Of a stretch of DNA of 64,000 nt, positions 43,040 to 52,267 are shown piece after piece (the stretch's first letter is position 1; the number at the start of each line of letters is the position of its first letter). Position numbers and translations under genes: made by a program. This DNA comes from Erythrobacter rubeus (GTDB taxonomy: Bacteria > Pseudomonadota > Alphaproteobacteria > Sphingomonadales > Sphingomonadaceae). The stretch lies in contig NZ_JACXLC010000001.1 in NCBI RefSeq assembly GCF_014705715.1, positions 1,036,457 through 1,100,456 of the forward strand, read 5' to 3'. The notes under the pieces were generated by a model. The model saw only the letters and a list, made by a program, of their open reading frames with translations, was not told where the DNA came from and made no database searches.

Positions 43040-45736
43040 TTACTCGCCGAATGTGCGCTGCCACCAGCCGCGCTTTTTCGTGCCTGTAGAGCTTTCCTCG
43101 GCCGCTTCTTCGGCAGGAGCCGTCGCAGTTTCAGCCTCGGCGCTCTCTTCAGCCTTTGGCTTGGCCCGCGATTTCCGTTTGGGCTTTTCCTCGGCGGATG
43201 CTTCTGCGGCTTCTCCGCCGTCAGCCGCTGCGGATTCCCCGACCTTCTTCTTGCGCGGAGCCCGCTTGCGCTTCGGCTTCTCCTCGGCCGCGGCCTCGCC
43301 ATCCGAAGATGTGTCTTCGGTAGCTTTCGCTTCGGTTTCTTCGGCCTTTTTCTTGCGCGGAGCCCGCTTGCGCTTCGGCTTTTCAGCAGGCGCTTCTTCG
43401 CCTTCATCGGCCATTGCCGCGGCGGTTTCCGGCGCATCGTCAGGCCCGGCGACGACGGTCATGTCTTCCTTGACGTGCTCGGAGACCTCTTCGAGGTTCT
43501 TCGCATCTTCTTCGGTTACCGTGTCGTCGCTTGGTTTGCGGCGGCCACGGCCTCCGCGCCGGCGGCGCCGTTTCGGCTTTTCCTCGCCGTCATTGTCGGA
43601 TGCTTCTTCCCCGCCTGACGAATTGTCGTCCTGCGAATCGTCGGACTTGTTGTCGTCGGAGCTATCCGCACCTTCGTCGTCGCGTTTCTTACCACGACCG
43701 CGGCCACCCCTGCGGCGGCGGCGGCGCTTCTTCTTCGGCTGATCGTCGTCCTCTTCGGAGCTTTCATCCTCGGGGATGTCGTCGTCATCTTCGTCATCGT
43801 CGATGATTGGCTCGAATTTCGGCGCTTCGGTCGGACGCGGGCCCGCGCTCGACACGGTCATCTTTGCACCTTCGTCCTCGCCTTCGGGAATGACTTCGAT
43901 CGTGACGCCGTAGCGCTCTTCAATCTCCACGAGTTCGGCGCGCTTTTCATTGAGCATGTAAATCGCTGCTTCGGTGCTCGCGGCGAGCTTGATGATGGTG
44001 CCTTTGCCCTTGGCCGCCTCATCCTCGATCAGGCGCAGCGCCGAAAGACCAGCGGATGAAGCGGTGCGGACGAGGCCGGTGCCATCGCAATGCGGGCACT
44101 CGCGCGTAGTCGCTTCGAGCACGCCGGTGCGCAGGCGCTGGCGGCTCATCTCCATAAGGCCAAAGCCCGAAATGCGTCCCACCTGAATGCGCGCGCGGTC
44201 GGACTTCAGCGCTTCCTTCATTGCCTTTTCGACTTTGCGGACGTTGGAATTGTATTCCATATCGATGAAGTCGATGACGACGAGGCCGGCCATGTCGCGT
44301 AGGCGCAGCTGACGCGCGATTTCCCGCGCCGCTTCGAGGTTGGTGTGGAGCGCGGTCTGCTCGATGCCGTGCTCTTTGGTCGAGCGGCCCGAGTTGATAT
44401 CGATCGAGACGAGCGCCTCGGTCGGATTGATGATCAGATAGCCGCCCGATTTCAGCTGAACCATCGGATCGTACATCGCCCGCAGCTGATCCTCTGCGCC
44501 ATAACGCTGGAACAGCGGAACCGGATCGGAATAGGCCTTCACCCGGCGCGCATGGCTGGGCATCAGCATCTTCATGAACGATTTGGCCGATTTATAGCCG
44601 TCCTCGCCCTCAACGATGACTTCCTCGATCTCGCGATTGTAGATGTCGCGGATCGCGCGCTTGATCAGGTCGCTGTCTGAATGAACCAGGCTCGGCGCGG
44701 TCGATGACAGCGTTTTTTGCCGGATTTCATCCCACAGCCGCGCAAGGTAATCGAAATCGCGCTTGATCTCGGTCTTGGTGCGGCTGAGGCCAGCGGTGCG
44801 GACGATCAGGCCCATCGTCTTGGGGAGGGCGAGGTCAGAGACGACCTGCTTCAGACGCTTGCGATCGCTGGTCGAGTTGATCTTCCTGCTGATGCCGCCG
44901 CCATGCGAGCTGTTCGGCATGAGGACGGTATAACGGCCCGCGAGACTGAGATAGGTGGTCAGCGCAGCGCCCTTGTTCCCGCGCTCTTCCTTGACGACCT
45001 GGACGAGCAGGACCTGACGGCGGTTGATGACGTCCTGAATCTTGTAGCGGCGGCGCAGCGCCATGCGCTTGGCGCGCACTTCGTCGACTTCCTTCGCGCG
45101 GCTGCGACCGCCGGAGCCTTTGCCGCCCTTGCCGCCTTTACCCTGGCGGCGGCGTCCACGCCCGCGGCCACGACCGCGGCGGGGCTTGTCTTCGCTCTTG
45201 TCGTCGTCGCCGTCCTCTTCGGACTCGTCGTCTTCGTCGTCCTCATCATCATCGTCATCGGTGTCATCCGATGCGCCGTCTTCGATGGTGGCGACTTTCT
45301 CTTTCTCGCTGGTGTCGATCTCTTCCAGACCGTCTTCCGCCAAGTCTTCCGCGAGCGCTTCTGCGCTCTCGTCCTCTGCGTCGTACTCTTCGCCAGGCGC
45401 GATGCCCTCGGCTTCTTCCTCTTCGCGCAGGCGCGCTTCTTCTTCAGCTGCCGCTGCCTCTTCGGCGAGCAGCGCTTCGCGATCCGATTGCGGGATCTGG
45501 TAATAATCCGGGTGAATTTCGCTGAATGCGAGGAACCCGTGACGGTTTCCGCCGAAATCGACGAAAGCAGCCTGTAGTGATGGTTCTACCCTTGTAACCT
45601 TGGCGAGGTAGATGTTGCCTTTGATCTGCTTGTGTTCGGCAGATTCGAAATCGAACTCCTCAATCCGGTTGCCTTTGAGGACCGCCACCCGGGTTTCTTC
45701 CGAGTGGCGCGCATCGATTAGCATGCGCGTTGCCAT
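43040..45736 (-). CDS. rne: Ribonuclease E/G
   Basis: 898 residues from the ATG at 45736; a GTG/ATG-type extension to 45769 is unlikely. Endonuclease central to mRNA decay and rRNA/tRNA processing. The S1 RNA-binding domain (about 38-245) is split by a charged insert (about 85-215): acidic up to about residue 184, then Arg/Gly/Lys-rich. The catalytic aspartates are in VSIDINSGRST and GLVVIDFIDME. The zinc-link cysteines are in CPHCDGTG. The C-terminal half (about 560-898) is disordered, with alternating acidic and KRKRAPRKKK-type blocks that probably bind RNA and partner proteins. Two 30-base DNA repeats encode one such block (separate entry). Confidence 0.96.
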   Translation of the reverse strand: MATRMLIDARHSEETRVAVLKGNRIEEFDFESAEHKQIKGNIYLAKVTRVEPSLQAAFVDFGGNRHGFLAFSEIHPDYYQIPQSDREALLAEEAAAAEEEARLREEEEAEGIAPGEEYDAEDESAEALAEDLAEDGLEEIDTSEKEKVATIEDGASDDTDDDDDEDDEDDESEEDGDDDKSEDKPRRGRGRGRGRRRQGKGGKGGKGSGGRSRAKEVDEVRAKRMALRRRYKIQDVINRRQVLLVQVVKEERGNKGAALTTYLSLAGRYTVLMPNSSHGGGISRKINSTSDRKRLKQVVSDLALPKTMGLIVRTAGLSRTKTEIKRDFDYLARLWDEIRQKTLSSTAPSLVHSDSDLIKRAIRDIYNREIEEVIVEGEDGYKSAKSFMKMLMPSHARRVKAYSDPVPLFQRYGAEDQLRAMYDPMVQLKSGGYLIINPTEALVSIDINSGRSTKEHGIEQTALHTNLEAAREIARQLRLRDMAGLVVIDFIDMEYNSNVRKVEKAMKEALKSDRARIQVGRISGFGLMEMSRQRLRTGVLEATTRECPHCDGTGLVRTASSAGLSALRLIEDEAAKGKGTIIKLAASTEAAIYMLNEKRAELVEIEERYGVTIEVIPEGEDEGAKMTVSSAGPRPTEAPKFEPIIDDDEDDDDIPEDESSEEDDDQPKKKRRRRRRGGRGRGKKRDDEGADSSDDNKSDDSQDDNSSGGEEASDNDGEEKPKRRRRRGGRGRRKPSDDTVTEEDAKNLEEVSEHVKEDMTVVAGPDDAPETAAAMADEGEEAPAEKPKRKRAPRKKKAEETEAKATEDTSSDGEAAAEEKPKRKRAPRKKKVGESAAADGGEAAEASAEEKPKRKSRAKPKAEESAEAETATAPAEEAAEESSTGTKKRGWWQRTFGE
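43250..43381 (-). repeat. Two 30-base direct repeats within rne
   Basis: The same 30 bases (starting CTTGCGCGGAGCCCGCTTGC) occur at 43250-43279 and 43352-43381, 102 bases apart and in frame. They encode the KPKRKRAPRKK block twice, so the basic tail of RNase E has probably grown by in-frame duplication. Confidence 0.75.
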
Positions 45737-46188
45737 TAAATATTCTCCATACGTCCGCTCGCAGGACAACGGGCGCTCGCGCGGCCATTGGTCGATAAGA
45801 GGGACGCAAATTACGTGATGAGATGACGCGCTGTTTCAGCGCGCCGATTGTTGCATTCGCATCTCGCCGGAAAGCCGAGGAGCCTGCGATATTCGTGTCT
45901 GCTGTGAAAGACGTGCGGAAATTGTCCGCCCTACGGCCCGTATGATCGCCGGCGCCGAAAGCGCGCTGCGACATCATTTGCGGGGAGAACCGTCTCGTCA
46001 CTGCATCAACCTGTTGAGCGGTTCCGGTGGGTGGATGACCGGTTGGAACCGTGCGGGAGAAAAACCGGCACCTTTGGTATGTTTCCCAAGCGGCAACCGA
46101 TGTTTCAATGCCTTGTTGCTAGCACCGTGGGTTTCGTCTCGCAACTCTATTGCGCTGATACGGAGCAACATCCTAAGCACTTAACGCA
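45737..46188. other. 452-base non-coding region between rne and the amidase gene
   Basis: This is the longest gap in the window. Neither strand shows a convincing gene. It should contain the rne leader (minus) and the amidase promoter (plus). A perfect hairpin CGCGCTG-TTT-CAGCGCG lies at 45827-45843. The rne leader is a known autoregulation site in E. coli, but the sequence differs and only the position is comparable. Confidence 0.5.
45827..45843 (-). other. Hairpin in the putative rne leader
   Basis: Seven-base perfect stem CGCGCTG / CAGCGCG with a TTT loop, 91-107 bases upstream of the rne ATG. Possible structure for RNase E autoregulation. It lacks a following T tract on the minus strand, so it does not look like a terminator. 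Confidence 0.4.
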
Positions 46189-47082
46189 ATGAGCATTCGC
46201 ACGCTCCTTTTGCTGATTGTCGCCGTACCTGCGCTTTTGCTGGGCGGAGCATTCGTTCTTGGTCTGAAAATCCCGGTTCCCCAATGGGGGCGCGACTACG
46301 TGCTGAGCTTTCTTGTTAACCAGGATGTGCCCGATTTCCAGCTACCCGAAGTGGAGGGGCCAAGCGATCCTTCGCGTCCATTGGTGGTGATCGATGCCGG
46401 GCACGGCGGCAGGGATTACGGCGCTGTCGGCGACAATTTGCGCGAAAAGGACGTGGTGCTCTCGATCGCTTCTATCGTGCGCGATATTCTCCTTGATGCG
46501 GGCGGGATCCGGGTTGCGATGACCCGCGACGGCGACGATCTCGTCCCGCTGGAATACCGCCCGGAAATCGCGCGCGAGCTTGGCGCTGATCTGTTCATTT
46601 CCATCCACGCGGATTCGGCGGGCACTTACAGCGATGTGTCGGGCGCGAGCATCTACACGCTTTCAAGCGAAGCATCGAGCGAAGCTGCGGCACGCTTTGC
46701 CTCACGGGAGAATGACGCGGACCGTGTGAACGGCATAACCATCGAGGGACAGAGCGAGGAAGTGAGCGCGATCTTGGTCGAATTGTCGCAGGCCCGGACC
46801 CAGGAAGAGGCGGCGGAATTCGCGTCGCTGATTGCCCGCGAGGGGGAAGGGGAGATCGCGTTCCACCCGTCGGCGCGCCGATCTGCGGCGCTCATCGTGC
46901 TTCAGGCCCCCGATGTGCCGTCTGTGCTGTTCGAAAGCGGGTTCGTGAGCAATGATACCGATCGGGCTCGGCTTTCGACCGACGAAGGTCAGCGGCAATA
47001 CGCTGAAGTGCTGGCACAGGCGATCCGCGTGTATTTCGCCCGCAGGACGGAACCGAGAGCCTCAGAAGGCGCAGGGCAATGA
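46189..47082 (+). CDS. N-acetylmuramoyl-L-alanine amidase (amidase_3)
   Basis: 297 residues. Periplasmic zinc amidase that cuts the stem peptide from muramic acid, used in septum splitting. The N-terminal hydrophobic segment (about 3-22, TLLLLIVAVPALLLGGAFVLG) is a signal or anchor. The catalytic domain begins VVIDAGHGGRDYGAVG (His ligand), then EKDVVLSIA (Glu), DLFISIHADSA (His), and near the end LFESGFVSN with the catalytic Glu. It lacks an AMIN domain. PBP1A follows after 86 bases, so both wall enzymes are likely expressed together. Confidence 0.93.
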   Translation: MSIRTLLLLIVAVPALLLGGAFVLGLKIPVPQWGRDYVLSFLVNQDVPDFQLPEVEGPSDPSRPLVVIDAGHGGRDYGAVGDNLREKDVVLSIASIVRDILLDAGGIRVAMTRDGDDLVPLEYRPEIARELGADLFISIHADSAGTYSDVSGASIYTLSSEASSEAAARFASRENDADRVNGITIEGQSEEVSAILVELSQARTQEEAAEFASLIAREGEGEIAFHPSARRSAALIVLQAPDVPSVLFESGFVSNDTDRARLSTDEGQRQYAEVLAQAIRVYFARRTEPRASEGAGQ

Positions 47083-47168
47083 GCCGTTCAGGAAAGCTGT
47101 GATTAATGGCAAACCCTTTTCGAAGTCGCTGGCATCTGTGCTGCGACCCGTGCTAATCGCCGCGCGAA

Positions 47169-49691
47169 ATGACTGACGCAGATACAGCTAACCTGTTGAA
47201 ATACTTTCGCTATCGTGTGAATCGCGACCTTGGCGGCGCGGCCGCGTGGTTTGCGGAGAAATGGCGCGGAAGCCTGCTTTTCAAGGCTGCTGCCGTGCTT
47301 GCCGGTCTGGGGATGCTTGCATGGGTCGTGCTGTTCGTATGGCTCGCCAGCGACCTGCCCGACGCCGAAAGCCTTGTCGATTACGAGACGCCGCTGCCTA
47401 CGGTCGTTCGCGGGATCGATGGCGAGATCGTGCATTCCTACGCGCGCGAGCGGCGCGTGCAGCTGCAATACCCCGATTTTCCCGATCAGTTGATCGCCGC
47501 CTATCTCTCGGCAGAGGACAAGACCTTCTATAGTCACGGCGGCGTGGACATGACCGGCACCGCCAACGCGGTGATGGATTACGTGACGAAATACGGTTCG
47601 GGCGACCGTGCGGTCGGCGGCTCCACCATCACGCAGCAATTGGCGAAGATCCTGCTGCTCGGCGATGAATACTCGGTCACGCGTAAGCTCAAGGAAATGA
47701 TCCTTGCGACCCGCATCGAAGGGGTGCTTTCGAAGCAGGAAATCCTCGAGCTCTATCTCAACGAAATTCCACTCGGTCGGCGCAGTTTTGGCGTGCAGGC
47801 CGCAGCGCGCGCCTATTTTGACAAGGATGTCGGCGATCTCGAGCTGCACGAAATGGCATTCCTCGCCATCCTGCCCAAGGCGCCCGAGCGGTATGGCCGC
47901 GCCGGTCAGGAAGAAGCGGCGCTCGCCCGGCGCGATTTCGTCCTCTCGCAGATGGAAGAGAACGGCTACATCACCGAAGCAGAGCGCCAAGAGGCCGCAG
48001 CCATGCCGCTGGGCCTGGTGCGGCAGCGGAGCCAGCGCTCGGTCGATGCAGGCTATTTCCTCGAAGAGGTTCGCCGCAAGCTGATCGACGAATTCGGCGA
48101 AACCGCCGAAGATGGCAATAACAGTGTGTATGCCGGCGGATTGTGGGTCCGAACCTCGCTCGATCCTGAACTGCAGGAAGCCGCGCGCGAGGCCCTGCGC
48201 GCCGGGTTGATGCGCTATCACGGGAATCGGGGCTGGACCGGTCCCATCGCAACGATCGATGTCAGCGAAGGCAATTGGGCGAGCCAGCTCGCCAGCTCCT
48301 ATCTCGCCATCCGCTACGAAGACTGGCGCGTCGGTGTCGTGACCCAGCGCAGTGGATCGAGCGCAACCATCGGATTCTCCAATGGCGATGAAAGCCCGCT
48401 TTCCGGCTTGCCGAACGCGCTCAAGGCGGGCGATGTCATCGCCGTGCGCCCAAGCGGAAACGGCTACCGCGTCGCCACCATACCGGAGGTTTCGGGGGGC
48501 TTCCTCGCCCAGTCCGTCCAGACCGGCCGAGTGCTCGCGATGCAGGGCGGTTTCGATCACCGTCTGACCGACTTCAACCGCGCCACGCAGGCTGAGCGTC
48601 AGCCCGGCTCGACCATCAAGCCCTTCGTCTACGCCGCGGGACTGGAAAACGGGATGACGCCCGCAACCGAGGTGCCCGATCAGGAATTCTGCGTCTGGCA
48701 GGGCGCGCGGCTCGGAAACAAGTGCTTCTCCAATTTCGGCGGCAGCCGCGGGGGAGGGGTCTATCCGATGCGTTTCGGCCTTGAGCAAAGCCGCAACCTG
48801 ATGACAGTCCACATCGCTTCCGAAGCGGGGATCGATAACGTCGTAAAAACCTTCAAGGCGGTCGATATCGGCGATCACGAGCCGTTTTACGCGTCGGCTC
48901 TGGGATCGGGCAGCAGCACCGTACAGCGCATGGTCAATGCCTATGCCGCGCTCGCCAATCATGGCCGCCTGCATGAGCCAACCGTGATCGATTACGTACA
49001 GGACCGGCGCGGCAAGGTCATCTGGCGGGCCGACAAGCGGCAGTGCCAGGGTTGCAACATGCCGGAATGGGATGGCGGGCCCATGCCGCGTCCCGGGCAG
49101 ATGGGCGAGGAAGCACTCGACCCGCGAACGGCATTCCAGGTCGTCCACATGCTCGAAGGCGTGGTGACGCGTGGCACCGCGACCCGGTTGCGCGATCTCG
49201 AGCTTCCGCTGTTCGGCAAGACCGGGACGACCACCGGACCGACCAATGCATGGTTTGTGGGCGGATCGCCCGAATTCGTGGCCGGCGTTTACCTCGGCCA
49301 CGATACTCCGCGCAATCTTGGCGGGTGGGTCCAGGGCGGCAACACGGCTGCGCCCATCTTCAAGCAATTCGTCCAGAAAACACGCGAGCGCTGGAGCGAT
49401 GAGCCCGCCATTGCGCCGTCCGGCGTGCGCATGGTCCGCATCGATCGGCGCACCGGCAAGCGCGTGTACGATGGCTGGCCTTCGGACGATCCGCGCGCGG
49501 CTGTGATCTGGGAGGCGTTCAAGCCGGATACCGAACCATCCCGCTCGACCCGTCAGGATCAGATCGCGGCAAAGCGGAACGAAATCCTCGAACTGATCCG
49601 CGCCGGACGCGAGGAAGGGCGAAACCGGGCATTCGAGTCGAACGATGGACAACCTAGCGACTTCGTCGAAGAACGCGGCGGCATCTATTAG
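47169..49691 (+). CDS. mrcA: Penicillin-binding protein 1A
   Basis: 840 residues. Bifunctional peptidoglycan synthase: one transmembrane helix (about 37-60), a GT51 glycosyltransferase domain with AEDKTFYSHGGVD and GGSTITQQLAK, an OB-like middle domain, then the transpeptidase with Ser in RQPGSTIKPFVYAAG (SxxK), SRN in EQSRNLMTVH, and GKTGTTTGPTNAW (KTGT). The C-terminal 80 residues are polar, with Arg/Glu-rich sequence. All catalytic motifs are intact. Position after an amidase gene supports a cell-wall cluster. The ATG at 47169 is the best start. Confidence 0.96.
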   Translation: MTDADTANLLKYFRYRVNRDLGGAAAWFAEKWRGSLLFKAAAVLAGLGMLAWVVLFVWLASDLPDAESLVDYETPLPTVVRGIDGEIVHSYARERRVQLQYPDFPDQLIAAYLSAEDKTFYSHGGVDMTGTANAVMDYVTKYGSGDRAVGGSTITQQLAKILLLGDEYSVTRKLKEMILATRIEGVLSKQEILELYLNEIPLGRRSFGVQAAARAYFDKDVGDLELHEMAFLAILPKAPERYGRAGQEEAALARRDFVLSQMEENGYITEAERQEAAAMPLGLVRQRSQRSVDAGYFLEEVRRKLIDEFGETAEDGNNSVYAGGLWVRTSLDPELQEAAREALRAGLMRYHGNRGWTGPIATIDVSEGNWASQLASSYLAIRYEDWRVGVVTQRSGSSATIGFSNGDESPLSGLPNALKAGDVIAVRPSGNGYRVATIPEVSGGFLAQSVQTGRVLAMQGGFDHRLTDFNRATQAERQPGSTIKPFVYAAGLENGMTPATEVPDQEFCVWQGARLGNKCFSNFGGSRGGGVYPMRFGLEQSRNLMTVHIASEAGIDNVVKTFKAVDIGDHEPFYASALGSGSSTVQRMVNAYAALANHGRLHEPTVIDYVQDRRGKVIWRADKRQCQGCNMPEWDGGPMPRPGQMGEEALDPRTAFQVVHMLEGVVTRGTATRLRDLELPLFGKTGTTTGPTNAWFVGGSPEFVAGVYLGHDTPRNLGGWVQGGNTAAPIFKQFVQKTRERWSDEPAIAPSGVRMVRIDRRTGKRVYDGWPSDDPRAAVIWEAFKPDTEPSRSTRQDQIAAKRNEILELIRAGREEGRNRAFESNDGQPSDFVEERGGIY

Positions 49692-49768
49692 CGCGCGGCC
49701 AGCTGCGCTTTACAATCGCGGCTCTCACGTTAAGCGAAGCGGCAAGACAACATTCAAAGGACAAGTGT

Positions 49769-50896
49769 ATGCGGGCCGAGGCCCAAGCCAATATCGACCG
49801 GATCGAGGCTGCTCTCGATCTGGTGCGTCAATCGCTCGATTGGGAGCGCGCGCTGCGCCGTCTCGATGAGCTGGATGCGCGCGTCCAGGATCCGACCCTG
49901 TGGGATAACCCTAAGGAAGCGCAGGCGATCAGCCGCGAACAGAAGAACCTCGAAACCGCGGTAACGACTGTCCGGGAAATCTCGGCAGAAATGGCCGACG
50001 CAGTCGAGTTCATCGAGATGGGTGAGGCCGAGGGCGAGGAAGGCATCGTCAATGATGGCCTCAAAAGCCTCGAAAAACTGGCGAACCGCGCCGACGCGGA
50101 CAAGGTGCAGGCGCTCCTTTCCGGCGAGGCGGATGCCAACGACACCTACCTTGAAATTCACGCGGGCGCGGGCGGGACGGAAAGCCAGGACTGGGCCGAA
50201 ATGCTGTTCCGCATGTATGGCCGCTGGGCCGAACGGCGCGGGTTCAAGATCGAGACTGTGGAGTATCAAGCCGGCGATCAGGCCGGGATCAAGTCGGCGA
50301 CTTTGCTCATCAAGGGCGAGGGCGCTTATGGCTATTCCAAAACCGAAAGCGGCGTACACCGGCTTGTCCGCATCAGCCCGTATGACAGCGCGGCGAAACG
50401 CCACACCAGCTTTTCCAGTGTCTGGGTCTATCCGGTGATCGACGACGATATCGAGATCGAAATCGACCCATCCGACCTCAAGATCGACACCTACCGTGCA
50501 TCTGGCGCTGGCGGTCAGCACGTCAACACCACCGATTCCGCGGTGCGCATCACTCACCAGCCCACCGGGATCGTGGTCGCGAGCCAGAACGACCGCAGCC
50601 AGCACAAGAACCGCGCGACAGCTATGAACATGCTCAAGGCGCGTCTGTTCGAACGCGAGATGGCTGAACGCGAAGCAGCCGCTTCGGGCGAGTATCAGGA
50701 AAAGAGTGACATTGGCTGGGGTCACCAAATCCGCTCTTACGTCCTGCAGCCGTACCAGATGGTCAAGGACCTCCGCACCGGGGTGACATCGAGCTCTCCC
50801 GACAAGGTGCTCGACGGGGAAATCGATGAGTTCATCTCCGCCGCGCTGGCGCAGCGCGTGACCGGGGAGACCGTCGATATCGAGGACGTCGAATGA
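49769..50896 (+). CDS. prfB: Peptide chain release factor 2
   Basis: 375 residues, ATG with AAAGGA binding site. It reads UGA and UAA stop codons. The GGQ catalytic motif is at about 248-250 (GAGGQHVNTTDSAVRITH), and the codon-reading tripeptide is SPY (about 203-205), the alphaproteobacterial variant of SPF. The reading frame is continuous, so the programmed +1 frameshift used in E. coli prfB is absent. It overlaps the next gene by 4 bases (ATGA). Confidence 0.96.
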   Translation: MRAEAQANIDRIEAALDLVRQSLDWERALRRLDELDARVQDPTLWDNPKEAQAISREQKNLETAVTTVREISAEMADAVEFIEMGEAEGEEGIVNDGLKSLEKLANRADADKVQALLSGEADANDTYLEIHAGAGGTESQDWAEMLFRMYGRWAERRGFKIETVEYQAGDQAGIKSATLLIKGEGAYGYSKTESGVHRLVRISPYDSAAKRHTSFSSVWVYPVIDDDIEIEIDPSDLKIDTYRASGAGGQHVNTTDSAVRITHQPTGIVVASQNDRSQHKNRATAMNMLKARLFEREMAEREAAASGEYQEKSDIGWGHQIRSYVLQPYQMVKDLRTGVTSSSPDKVLDGEIDEFISAALAQRVTGETVDIEDVE

Positions 50897-51612
50897 TGCG
50901 AGCCGCGGCGCTGGTCCTGACGGCCTTTTCGCCGCTGCTGATCGGCTGCGAGCCGATGGCTGCGACGCCCGACCGCCCCGAGAGCGCGCTCGAATTTCCG
51001 CTGCCCGACAGACCCGTTGCCGAGGTTGTCTCCAACCAGTTTTCGAACGAGGATGCCCGCGACGAGCGCAATGAAGCGCAGGTCGTCATGGACCTCGCCA
51101 ATATCGAAGAGGGCACGACCGTCGCCGATATCGGTGCAGGCGAGGGATATTACACTGTGCGGCTCGCCGAGCGGGTCGGCGAAGATGGCCGGGTGCTGGC
51201 GCAGGACATCAGCCGCGAGGCGCTGCAGCGCCTGGGCCGGCGGGTTGAGCGGGAGCGGCTCGAAAATATCTCGATCAAGCTCGGCGAGGCAGACGATCCG
51301 CAGCTGCCCGTGGACAGTTTCGACCGCATCTTCCTGGTGCACATGTATCACGAGGTGACCGAGCCCTATGCGTTTCTGTGGCGGATGTGGCCTGCCCTTG
51401 CGGCCGAAGGTCAGATCATCGTGGTGGATGTCGACCGCCCGACCGACCGGCATGGCATTCCGCCGAAGCTGCTCTTCTGCGAATTTTCTGCCGTGGGATA
51501 TCGTTTGGTCGAATTTATCGAGAGGCCCGACATTCGCGGCTATTTTGCCAGGTTCGAACGGGGAGAGAAGCGTTCGGAGCCTTCCGCGATCAAGGCATGC
51601 AGCAACGGTTGA
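50893..51612 (+). CDS. Lipoprotein with class I SAM-methyltransferase fold
   Basis: 239 residues. The N-terminus is a lipoprotein signal (LTAFSPLLIGC, lipobox LIGC at about residue 16-19), so the domain should lie outside the cytoplasm. The body nonetheless has a methyltransferase pattern: ADIGAGEGYYTVRLAERVG, VLAQDISREALQ, FLVHMYHEVTEPYAFLW. SAM is not expected in the periplasm, so the protein may have lost methyl-transfer, use another ligand, or not be exported. Overlaps prfB by 4 bases. Family members of this kind are seen in sphingomonads from memory. Confidence 0.78.
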   Translation: MMRAAALVLTAFSPLLIGCEPMAATPDRPESALEFPLPDRPVAEVVSNQFSNEDARDERNEAQVVMDLANIEEGTTVADIGAGEGYYTVRLAERVGEDGRVLAQDISREALQRLGRRVERERLENISIKLGEADDPQLPVDSFDRIFLVHMYHEVTEPYAFLWRMWPALAAEGQIIVVDVDRPTDRHGIPPKLLFCEFSAVGYRLVEFIERPDIRGYFARFERGEKRSEPSAIKACSNG

Positions 51613-51731
51613 CGCCGAGTCTTTCCGCAGCGAATTGTCTCTCCAAGGCCCAAGCGCCCTTTCCACTCCCAAAGCAGGGTGCTAGGCGCAGCCCCCGAAT
51701 GAGGGGCAACAGGTGAGGAGCATCGCCCGGG

Positions 51732-52241
51732 ATGACTGATTTCCCAACCAGCTTTGACCGCGACGATCTTTTGAAGTGCGCGCGCGGTGAATTGTTCGGA
51801 GCCGGCAATGCCCAATTGCCCGAACCCCCGATGCTGATGATGGACCGGATCACCGAAATTTCCGGCGATGGCGGGGAGCATGGCAAAGGCCATGTCGTTG
51901 CCGAATTCGACATCAAACCAGACCTGTGGTTTTTCGATTGCCACTTCCCCGGCAACCCGATTATGCCCGGTTGCCTCGGCCTTGACGGGCTGTGGCAGCT
52001 CACCGGTTTCAACCTTGGCTGGCGGGGCTGGCAGGGGCGCGGCTATGCGCTGGGTGTTGGTGAGGTCAAGCTGACCGGCATGGTGCGTCCGGACCGCAAG
52101 ATGCTGACATATTATGTGGATTTCACCAAGGCCGTGCAGACACGCCGATTGACCATGGGCGTGGCCGATGGCCGGGTCGAGGCGGACGGTGAAGTCATTT
52201 ATCAAGTTAAAGACATGAAAGTCGCTCTATCTGAAGCCTGA
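51732..52241 (+). CDS. fabA: 3-hydroxydecanoyl-ACP dehydratase/isomerase
   Basis: 169 residues. It dehydrates 3-hydroxydecanoyl-ACP and isomerises trans-2 to cis-3-decenoyl-ACP, starting unsaturated fatty acid synthesis. The active-site His71 is in [19 protein letters not shown], with Asp85 as partner, same spacing as in E. coli (70/84). First gene of the fabA-fabB-fabI set; 26 bases before fabB. It links with the CFA synthase at the start of the window, which uses the unsaturated chains made here. Confidence 0.96.
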   Translation: MTDFPTSFDRDDLLKCARGELFGAGNAQLPEPPMLMMDRITEISGDGGEHGKGHVVAEFDIKPDLWFFDCHFPGNPIMPGCLGLDGLWQLTGFNLGWRGWQGRGYALGVGEVKLTGMVRPDRKMLTYYVDFTKAVQTRRLTMGVADGRVEADGEVIYQVKDMKVALSEA

Positions 52242-52267
52242 GAGGTTCAGAGGCGGAAAAGGGGAAC

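Noticed and set aside
47103..49652. 849-codon open frame on the minus strand across PBP1A
   Set aside because: It mirrors the codon bias of the plus-strand PBP1A gene; its translation has no motif and the plus-strand protein has all catalytic residues.
49769..50896. Programmed frameshift in prfB
   Set aside because: The gene is a single uninterrupted frame; no in-frame TGA or slippery CTTTGA near codon 26.
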